A DNA stretch of 18,341 nucleotides. It comes from Candidatus Thalassarchaeaceae archaeon (lineage in GTDB: Archaea; Thermoplasmatota; Poseidoniia; Poseidoniales; Thalassarchaeaceae). The first letter of the stretch is position 1. Each line of letters starts with the position of its first letter. Location: positions 1-18,341 of the forward strand of contig JASLKO010000232.1 in NCBI GenBank assembly GCA_030747475.1. The letters run 5' to 3'. A model generated the notes under the pieces. That model saw only the letters and a program-made list of their open reading frames with translations, searched no databases and had not been told where the DNA came from. The translations under genes were made by a program, and so were the position numbers. Below, piece by piece: positions 8,901 through 14,240 of this stretch.

Positions 8901-11900
8901 ACGACATTGAGTTCCTACTACTGGATCATCAAGATCAACCGGTTGAAGGACAGAATCTGACATTCTCCAACCAATTTACGCCGATTACAATCGATGCGCG
9001 CGATAATGGCAATGGATCATACAATATTGAATTGCCACGTGATACATGGGTTGTTGAGAGTATTTTGGATGAGGAATACATTCTCTACGAGGAAATAGAC
9101 CTCCAAGAGGACATCACTGGCTTGGTGCTACAATATGTTGAATCCGCATGGGTCAATGGTACTGTATTGCGCGACATGAGCGACAAGGTCGATGAACCAG
9201 ATATTCCATTCTCAAATCAAATGGTGAACATCCAGTGGGGTGGAATTAGTGAAACCACAATGACAGATGAAAACGGTACTTTTGGATTCCAAATACCGGT
9301 TGGGGCGGAAGTTAACATGACCGTCCATGTCGTCATCAACAATTTGCTTGCAGGTGAACATTTCACCGTTGCAAGTGGTGGAAATCAATTCACACTTTAC
9401 CCACAAAACAGCGTGGGTGCAGCCGGTGACCTCTTCCTCTATGATGTTGGGAATGCGTACACACAATCTGTCCCAGGATTCGGTGATTATCCATTCATGA
9501 TGGAGGCCCACGATAATTCGACAGGTGTTACATGGCAATGGCCCGTGGATACGGCACAAGGGCGATTTACAGCGTACGTATTGGAAGGTGCAGATAATGA
9601 AACTCGAAACTGGACTCTGAGCATTAACAACGATGCTCTGAATGTAACACCATTCACATATTCTCCCCTGGGAGACAACAACACCCTGTATTTGGTAGCT
9701 GAACCGGATTATGTTATCGCGACATTGTCGACTTTCATCGATCACACGAATGATGGAAACATGTCGAATGGAACATCGGTGCCAATCGATTTCCGATTGT
9801 TGCCGACCAATGCATTTGATGACTCATTGATTATCAATGTCAGTGCGGATCAGATTTGTGAAGGCAACACGACAATGAATTGTTGGGAAAATGGCTCAAT
9901 TGAGCTAGAACTCCGTGTTGGGAACTGGATATTTGAGACCGATGCCAAAGATGCACGGTCAGAGAATGCAACAGATTTCAACACAATCTTGTCGAATTCT
10001 AGCGGATTGGTTGAAATCGCAATCGGTGCGGACCCTAAGGATGTAGAATTGGGCTTCATGCCGGAGTGGCGAACATCGATTACTTTGGAAAATCAATTGG
10101 CTGCGCCCATGGCAAACTGGACTGTTTACTTCGAAGAAATTGATGGAGATGACTCCTTCAATTTGGACACAGATGAAAATGGTACGATTGTAGATTACTT
10201 GCCAGAAGGCGAGTGGTTGGCATATGTGTTGGATTTCATCGATGACGATGGTGATGATACAAATGATGATCCACTGCAAACCTTCCGTGGCACACTTACG
10301 GTTGATTCTAGTACACCAGGTACATCGATTTCCTGGCAAACTGTTGAAGCCGCACAATTCAATCTAACATTGATTGAAACGGGCAGTGGAGAGTTGTTGA
10401 GTGGTTACTCAATTACGGCGGTTAGCGAAGATGGCCTCGGAGAATTTACCCTTGGACCTAGTGATGAGAATGGAATCATCGATGCAGCTCTAATGGAGGG
10501 CGCGTGGACATTGAGCATGAACCGGACAGATTCCAACGTGCGTTGGATTTTGAATGATGTAACGATCAACGTTGCCGCAGGATCAGGAAATGCAGACACA
10601 AACCTCAGTCTTGACAAGTGGGTCGAGATTGCAGGAAACTTGTTCCGCGATATCAATGAGGATGATGCGTGGAGTTACGCTGAAGGTATTGAAGGTGCCA
10701 ATGTCACAGTGAACAGTACAACATTCGGACCTGTGGAACTGGTCAGTGATGTTCTAGGTACATGGCGTGTCTTTGTACCAGTGAACAGTACATACGATGT
10801 ATTTGCAATCAAGGATGGATATTCAAATGGATCCACGTCGATTGAAGTAGGATATGTAGTCAATACATCTGATATTGAAATGACAGCAGGAATCGTATCT
10901 GTCGGAGGAGAAATATCTCACGTACTTCCTTCAGAGTGGAATTTGATTTCAGATGATATCTCGCTTGCCTTGCTTCCAGAGTCTGGTCTTTCGTTTAGTG
11001 TAGTGACACCAACAAAGGTTCTGGACAATGGTCAATGGGACGGTACATGGGAAGCTGATGTAGATCCAGGCAACTGGATTTTGTATGCAACGTATGATGG
11101 TGATGAAGGTCAATTTGCAGCCATGACGCTTGTTGAGGCTGCGGTTGCTGATGGAGGACAAGCCGATGCCATGCTATCCACTGCTAGCCTACTCCACGTC
11201 TCGACCAAATGGGTTGATTTCGATGGAGTCAATCGTACATTGGCTGATGATTCACTCATCAACAGCGGAAACAACTTGGTATTCTCAAGTGATTCACTCA
11301 TCAATTGGAACCAAACTGTGGATTCAAATGGGCAACTATCCTTGCTACTCCCTGCTGGAGACTACAGCATGAGTGGGACATTCGAAACCACAGAGCATGG
11401 AGTGAATATGACCTACAACGGTGGAAAGAGTGCCAATGTTGTTGGCGGAGGCGTCGAATCTCCAGAACAGTTGATTGAATTCAGAGTACAGGAAGATCAT
11501 TCGATAACATTCTCCGTCGGTTCAAACCACACGTCGATTGTTCAATCGAGTGAAGATGGAGATAATTTCACAATCGTTGATGATGGTGACGAATTAGAAT
11601 ACGCCGTTGGTGAAATCAATTTGCAGATGACGTACAGTGGAAACAGAGTACAGGACGATTACACGTTCGGCATTCAACTGAATGGTGGCGATGCTCAGTT
11701 CTGGACCGTTGAAGTCTGGACTGGTGTCGATGAAAATGGAACAGATATTTGGGAACCCGATCAATATGAACCTCAATTCTCTCTTGGACTTGAGACCAAC
11801 AACACTGTTGACATCCGTCTAAGAGTCACTCCTGCCAACAAGACCGTTGCAGAATCATACGATGGTGGACATTCTCTGCTTCTGACAATGACTGAGGATG

Positions 11901-12733
11901 GCACTGGGTCTTATGACGAATACGAACTCAAATTGTTCGTACCTCAAGTGTATGGTGTCGAAGTAGACCAGGATCAAATCGCTGATGTCATCGGCGTCCA
12001 AATCGGACAAGAAGAACCGTATTCATTCTGGTTTAACAATACTGGAAATGGTGATGATACCTTCACAATTTCAATTTCGGACTTGCCTGAGCAATTGACA
12101 CCTCTTTGGAGTGTGACTGGTGCAACCACACTTGAAGTGGGACCTCGAAGCACACAAGGGTACTCTGTAACAATTCACGCATCAGAATTGTGGGTCGGTG
12201 ATGTGGAAGAATTCCCAGTCACTGTGACGATTACCAGTGAAGATGGCAATACCACTGAATCCGTCATACTGAATATCAAGACCGCCTTACCAGATCTTGA
12301 ATTTGTGGACCATGGGGCCCACGGCTTGTCTATGGATGGCTTTGCCCCAATGGGACAATCGATGGAGTTCTTTGCAAATGTCAAGAACACAGGTGACGTG
12401 AATGCACGAGACGTCGAAGTCATCGTTCTCGATAACAATGGTACAATCGTTGGTTCACTTACCAAGGATGTCCCAATGGACGAAACCACTGAATTCATCA
12501 TTGAAATTGCTGCAGTTGAAGAACTAGGTTCTATCACTTACACGTTCAAGATTAATTCAACCGCAGGCGAAATGGAAGATACTCCTGGTGTCGAAGTACT
12601 CAAACTCAACTATCAGCCCACAGTTGCAACTGAATCAAACGATTGGGTTGCACTAATTGTGGTTGTGTTTGTTGCAGGAATACTTGGTTTGTTCTGGAAG
12701 TTTAGTGGACGACGTGGCAGTCAAGCATTCTGA
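2963..12733 (+). CDS. aglB: Giant AglB oligosaccharyltransferase fused to surface domains
   Basis: AglB (STT3 family) transfers lipid-linked glycan to Asn in N-X-S/T sequons on the outer face of the membrane. The product has 3,256 residues; known archaeal AglB proteins are roughly 850-1,050. Residues 1-345 are an unrecognised block with about ten membrane helices. The enzyme follows: first acidic motif SDPWYMK (400-406), second motif DHD (517-519), TIAE (725-728, the TIXE metal-binding loop), WWDYG (977-981, sequon recognition), and an ectodomain ending near 1530. Residues ~1530-3220 are tandem beta-sandwich modules of the CarboxypepD_reg/SdrD_B kind, then NEW3-like (~2996-3105) and CARDB-like (~3110-3205) domains, a membrane helix (3228-3245) and a basic tail. 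The frame is open throughout. The start is the ATG at 2963 with AGAGGG at 2951-2956; an in-frame GTG at 2852 lies upstream of the TATA box. About 50 sequons lie after residue 1572 and two before. Confidence 0.95.
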   Translation: MDNENGTTSTKAPYFGLLAIPATIAIMLAMMVAATWNAVDYEASDWNILLMITAVLTAGGLLGKAPRIIFEPVGTRPSLVSLGFAVVIGAVGMVHYYDGAALLGLAFTMIAIGVHLFDRSRRHEEELIVVGLVAGFVYAIQVASAGHGWGQDGALAGQYYDIIDIDRLVTGYLFFTWWIISILSSVIIALALRGRLQDGGHGSWFKEMPDVLGKEHTALYSGLGVWLAAHVFSLWHLTTIDNPDAIYLAEHVGFFWAFFTGIVAMFVAFCWAEHWRTLGLFIGLNWILYTLGNWQDAGLFAIGKDTGFFSFLHGGLGTLSWFAIFFWVNAVVVYVGFSGRLMRGPERRGPGQARLWWGRHWYAISVGGALLSALVVRVMWNVIPAMNAAGTGEWDMTGGSDPWYMKRAIDYILAQNSHFVIDMDRAYPVGSINPRPPLFSWSLVLGGIAVDPFIEGDVHEAAWWSIAGMPAIYGALTVLPIAATCKRFFGTGAGVLGAWLMALMPGHVSHSTFGLADHDAFVIFFMSLGFYFWLSAVDKIGSDKLLDTAEWNPVHMITGIREAFKKHPVAMSQAILAGVSFATVALGWKGFVYGLAIVYAAYFLQTALNLIRRRDSMPVTSAIVVMMLTTFILPLPFYGNAQLNLIWDASGFQPLFYILGFTIINGWVVTSFRDKPWLMVVIMGSGITTALLGTLYVLQLLDISNGWDVLTTGGFYFSKNKVFGTIAEAQAPSRGQLFANFGPLVFIFALGMGIISLLRGFRNRDPKQPHILMGPASLVLAVWILLASYMAWSAGRFMFNATPVMAIMGSAAISGLWRSSGVKEYRKTWRRMGIGGAQARFSSTIRSGRKHPGVPAIGLVLILLFSQHAVYGLDSGIPRGEVGEKQVDDVIHDIFPDALRAEIFGWSVFDGSPYKDYGIDSDNDEMVGCRGATGNECWYMGTFGPGFNGRSWNQAYDWLENQDADVTFSERPAFVSWWDYGFQALAQGQHPTVADNFQSGIPAAGNMLLADGEDDTIALFIVTLAEGDMRHEYNLDKGDADSDQFTRAFMLAMQNHFKSATQSDSTWDEWVDINTMSDRQDVRDRSFTVIGSADDTVLTEGIPMNADGTRTSESKVYRLYENREFLAEYTDKGAAIADFDQNSKVDWIESCPSEGKSSIDVKTKPGENLYPGDATYNVENAFSCKASHYIIGDYWYTSDLYDDFNDVSTSLHRQNARYAIARDLLTHVFSLDELVDLYHDLTSVEYEVATYEGGPGETVVRNNDIRYFAVDNRLYPIGGLQYAESNMHYQNPTGIFYAPTTLSGLDPENYIDSIYVTNEGPMTPQAFETRYMADLIAGQSGGTGEIIELEDVLVEQQPDFFETMIARTYVGYGTPQLGLANSQIQSLQPLNVDRPGQPKQHFTGYGTPDTPLTFAYPLPGAMMNHFVLANWYEPNEDNPENIAYANTGVKVLKYYSGATLEGDIVLGEIGAVPNAKLLIERDAFSGEDPSDTDARTYWIPIGTAQADDEGHFSIRVPSGKIRVSAFMGESDLVAARDGITQAGGQEAQNWAQDLVTEINDDRIVNPITGILGNVSGSTWIGEAMINVTGEEGHSNGESVLNMQIQISASGATGTIEWQGDADFGGVPLANMDLRISNIWDDTRQDAYYITTSDGEVDGEREFGPGALGEVTFTGPGSMITEEGAATVTDFTGNYTRSILHNHSYDGAGNILGRGTFVGTIADADPQGCVNGSMPDLATYCLEDVNVTNTFLIDGFVEGADGRFTANGTAFFTTPMYRETIIGSGTFIVDASDTSLSSYGTINGTGTFQGTGHFSGDMVKPGSFHLVDAIPGTYHVAVLFENGKESILPTPLIVPLSRDGPDAKNIELSLPGTWIQGTASMLSMTEAEGDIVTGRLKLVEFADMEANVTEPCGDIAWAPCWFDTDDNGTFGIGPVLEGEYVVTMDQDSDGFDEYRSDTITVQPDNAGNVTPSDIDRIPPMYDIEFLLLDHQDQPVEGQNLTFSNQFTPITIDARDNGNGSYNIELPRDTWVVESILDEEYILYEEIDLQEDITGLVLQYVESAWVNGTVLRDMSDKVDEPDIPFSNQMVNIQWGGISETTMTDENGTFGFQIPVGAEVNMTVHVVINNLLAGEHFTVASGGNQFTLYPQNSVGAAGDLFLYDVGNAYTQSVPGFGDYPFMMEAHDNSTGVTWQWPVDTAQGRFTAYVLEGADNETRNWTLSINNDALNVTPFTYSPLGDNNTLYLVAEPDYVIATLSTFIDHTNDGNMSNGTSVPIDFRLLPTNAFDDSLIINVSADQICEGNTTMNCWENGSIELELRVGNWIFETDAKDARSENATDFNTILSNSSGLVEIAIGADPKDVELGFMPEWRTSITLENQLAAPMANWTVYFEEIDGDDSFNLDTDENGTIVDYLPEGEWLAYVLDFIDDDGDDTNDDPLQTFRGTLTVDSSTPGTSISWQTVEAAQFNLTLIETGSGELLSGYSITAVSEDGLGEFTLGPSDENGIIDAALMEGAWTLSMNRTDSNVRWILNDVTINVAAGSGNADTNLSLDKWVEIAGNLFRDINEDDAWSYAEGIEGANVTVNSTTFGPVELVSDVLGTWRVFVPVNSTYDVFAIKDGYSNGSTSIEVGYVVNTSDIEMTAGIVSVGGEISHVLPSEWNLISDDISLALLPESGLSFSVVTPTKVLDNGQWDGTWEADVDPGNWILYATYDGDEGQFAAMTLVEAAVADGGQADAMLSTASLLHVSTKWVDFDGVNRTLADDSLINSGNNLVFSSDSLINWNQTVDSNGQLSLLLPAGDYSMSGTFETTEHGVNMTYNGGKSANVVGGGVESPEQLIEFRVQEDHSITFSVGSNHTSIVQSSEDGDNFTIVDDGDELEYAVGEINLQMTYSGNRVQDDYTFGIQLNGGDAQFWTVEVWTGVDENGTDIWEPDQYEPQFSLGLETNNTVDIRLRVTPANKTVAESYDGGHSLLLTMTEDGTGSYDEYELKLFVPQVYGVEVDQDQIADVIGVQIGQEEPYSFWFNNTGNGDDTFTISISDLPEQLTPLWSVTGATTLEVGPRSTQGYSVTIHASELWVGDVEEFPVTVTITSEDGNTTESVILNIKTALPDLEFVDHGAHGLSMDGFAPMGQSMEFFANVKNTGDVNARDVEVIVLDNNGTIVGSLTKDVPMDETTEFIIEIAAVEELGSITYTFKINSTAGEMEDTPGVEVLKLNYQPTVATESNDWVALIVVVFVAGILGLFWKFSGRRGSQAF
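8735..11370 (+). repeat. Tandem beta-sandwich modules inside the AglB extension
   Basis: A recurring protein motif, D-x-N-G followed about seven residues later by P/E-x-G-x-W/Y, marks successive modules. Clear copies start at D1925 (DDNGTF), D2014 (DNGNGSY), D2102 (DENGTF), D2404 (DENGTI), D2501 (DENGII), D2688 (DNGQW) and D2787 (DSNGQL). Neighbouring copies are 88-99 residues apart, and the larger gaps are close to multiples of that. An earlier related copy (DDEGHF) is at D1507. The pattern matches carboxypeptidase-regulatory-like/CnaB-type folds. A stretch at 2554-2580 (GNLFRDINEDD) looks like an SdrD B-repeat opening. A calcium-loop-like DQDSDGFDE lies at 1944-1952. The copies are diverged at protein level, and no exact DNA repeat was seen. 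Confidence 0.6.
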
Positions 12734-12749
12734 TTGACGAAATTTGGCC

Positions 12750-12765
12750 GATGCTCTAGAGCATC
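12750..12765. repeat. Perfect 16-bp palindrome downstream of aglB
   Basis: GATGCTCTAGAGCATC reads identically on both strands. It starts 17 bases after the aglB stop codon. As RNA it could form a six-pair stem with a CTAG loop, but no T-run follows, so a U-tract terminator is not supported. A dimeric regulator site or an RNA-processing hairpin are equally possible. Confidence 0.5.
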
Positions 12766-12825
12766 ATCCATGCCTAAGGTCGAGCGTAAGCAATGCAATT
12801 TGGGGAAGGGGCCATGAACCCCCTC

Positions 12826-12842
12826 TCGCCCCTATGGGGCGA
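12826..12842 (+). promoter_or_regulatory. Hairpin in the leader of the subtilase gene
   Basis: TCGCCCC (12826-12832) and GGGGCGA (12836-12842) are perfect inverted repeats around a three-base TAT loop, ending five bases before the ATG at 12848. Upstream G-runs at 12802-12805 and 12808-12811 and a C-run at 12819-12823 could pair in alternative ways, for example with the CCCC at 12829-12832, which would compete with this hairpin. If the mRNA includes this region, the hairpin would hinder initiation at 12848. That makes it either a regulatory structure or a hint that translation starts downstream at 12905. Confidence 0.4.
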
Positions 12843-12847
12843 ACACC

Positions 12848-14107
12848 ATGCCATCTGGCCCTTATCGTCATCTCGAATACCTCCCTGAACCAGAGGATCC
12901 ACGGATGCTGACAGCCATCGACCCTGATGCGCCAGGTTATTCCCCTGAGGCCTATGGAGCGACTTTTGAACAATCAGAAGCGTGGCGTAACGCGACAAAC
13001 GAATCTCTACGCAGGGTCAAGCCACGACCTTTGGGAATGATTGTTGTTTTGTGTTTTGTTGCCAGCCTCATTCTGTTTTACCCATATTTCACCTCATTCT
13101 TTGCAAACGCGCTGACCCCCGATTCCGATTGGGCATATGAGGATACGAATATCTATGCACTACAGGATGATTTTGGGCTGACTGGTGAAGGCATCCGTGT
13201 TTGCATTGTGGATACTGGGATTGAGATCAACCATCCTGATTTTTCCAATATCAATCTTATTGGGTATCGCGATTTAATCGACAATAATCACAATCTTGTA
13301 CAAGATCGTGGGGAACAAATGCATGGGACGATGATGGCAGGAATCCTCGTCGCGAATGGCGATTTCAAAGGTGCGGCACCCAATGTCGGACTTCTTATCG
13401 CAGCAGCTCTAAACAATGAAGGGACAACAAAATCAGAATCAACTGTTGCAGATGCCATTGAATGGTGTTGGTCACAAATGAATGCCGACATCATTTCGCT
13501 TTCCCTAGGCGGCGACCCCGATCCTGAGAATCCATTGGGCTCAGAAACCGCAGATGCGGTTCAAGATGCACTGAATCAAGGTGTGTTCGTCGTCGCAGCC
13601 GCAGGAAATTCAGGTGGTGCAGGGACAGGCGTGACAGATGTTTCAGTTCCAGCAAATGTCGATGGTGTCATCGCAGTTGGGGCTGTGGACAGAGATGGCT
13701 TACTGTGGGAGCGTACGGCCACCGGTTCAACCACCGAGGGGGCAGAAGGTGCACAAAGGGAATACCCCAATCAAAAACCAGAGGTGTCAGCGCCCGGAGT
13801 TGGGATCATTTCAACTTCTAATCCTAGCCTTACGATACCATATTCCTCAAGCACAGGCACAAGTGATTCCACGGTATTTGTAACCGGTGCCCTTGCACTA
13901 ATTTTAGAACGGCATGGTGGGCAAATCAATACCATCAATCCGCCACGTGACCGAATCGACTTGGTCAAACAGGCTTTGGCCGAATCTTGCCAACCAAACC
14001 CTTTGCAAGGGGGTGAACACCACCCTCGATGGGGCTATGGGACGCTAGATGCGTCGGCTTGGGAGCTTGCAATCGCTGATGGAATCGCACAATATAGTGA
14101 TACTTAA
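12848..14107 (+). CDS. Membrane-anchored subtilisin-family (S8) serine protease
   Basis: This is a peptidase S8 enzyme predicted to act outside the cell while tethered to the membrane. Of 419 residues, 1-62 are polar with a basic RRVKPRP just before a single helix (63-85), the layout of a type II signal anchor with the protease domain outside. The catalytic residues are D122 (IVDTG), H159 (MHGT) and S339 (GTSDS), with oxyanion N254 (AAGNSG). The motifs around His and Ser are degenerate: HGTMMAG rather than HGTHVAG, and GTSDSTVFVTG rather than GTSMAxPHVAG. Only about 15 residues separate the helix from the catalytic domain, so there is no I9-type inhibitory propeptide. The start is uncertain: ATG 12848 lacks a Shine-Dalgarno and abuts a hairpin, while ATG 12905 has GAGG at 12893-12896 with an eight-base spacer. 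The shorter form keeps anchor and catalytic domain. Substrates are unknown; neighbouring surface proteins are candidates. Confidence 0.93.
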   Translation: MPSGPYRHLEYLPEPEDPRMLTAIDPDAPGYSPEAYGATFEQSEAWRNATNESLRRVKPRPLGMIVVLCFVASLILFYPYFTSFFANALTPDSDWAYEDTNIYALQDDFGLTGEGIRVCIVDTGIEINHPDFSNINLIGYRDLIDNNHNLVQDRGEQMHGTMMAGILVANGDFKGAAPNVGLLIAAALNNEGTTKSESTVADAIEWCWSQMNADIISLSLGGDPDPENPLGSETADAVQDALNQGVFVVAAAGNSGGAGTGVTDVSVPANVDGVIAVGAVDRDGLLWERTATGSTTEGAEGAQREYPNQKPEVSAPGVGIISTSNPSLTIPYSSSTGTSDSTVFVTGALALILERHGGQINTINPPRDRIDLVKQALAESCQPNPLQGGEHHPRWGYGTLDASAWELAIADGIAQYSDT

Positions 14108-14119
14108 TTCTATTATTGA

Positions 14120-14142
14120 TACAATAATGTGATATTATTGTA
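14120..14142. terminator. AT-rich inverted repeat after the subtilase gene
   Basis: TACAATAAT (14120-14128) and ATTATTGTA (14134-14142) are perfect 9-base inverted repeats around a GTGAT loop, starting 13 bases after the subtilase stop. T-rich sequence follows (ATTTTATGATATTTT). Together these could terminate the subtilase transcript. The stem is almost entirely A/T, so an operator for the downstream gene is an alternative. Confidence 0.45.
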
Positions 14143-14177
14143 ATTTTATGATATTTTAAACTGCAAAAACGTACTGC

Positions 14178-14201
14178 CGCGGGGCCGCGAGTGTTATATC
14201 T
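14178..14201 (+). promoter_or_regulatory. Promoter of the right-hand surface protein: GC inverted repeat plus TATA
   Basis: TTATATCT at 14194-14201 is a good archaeal TATA box. A start site about 25 bases downstream (near 14222) would give a leader of about 20 bases that still contains the ribosome binding site GGAGTGA (14229-14235), six bases before the ATG. Just upstream of the TATA box, CGCGG (14178-14182) and CCGCG (14185-14189) form an inverted repeat with a GG spacer, a sharp GC island in AT-rich surroundings. Its position fits a regulator site overlapping the BRE. Confidence 0.55.
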
Positions 14202-14240
14202 CGCACAACTCTCCCACACTTGTAACTTGGAGTGACACCC

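Noticed and set aside
9212..9745. A 177-residue minus-strand open frame inside aglB
   Set aside because: It is opposite the coherent beta-sandwich module array; its predicted protein is Cys/Ile-rich with no family resemblance.
10241..10273. Asp-codon-rich run (GAT/GAC repeats) as a DNA microsatellite
   Set aside because: It encodes an Asp-rich loop (residues 2427-2437) in frame, with mixed codons; it is better explained as a protein metal-binding or flexible loop.
12802..12839. Possible G-quadruplex from G4 runs upstream of the subtilase
   Set aside because: Only three G4 runs are present (12802, 12808, 12836), with C-runs between them that favour hairpins.
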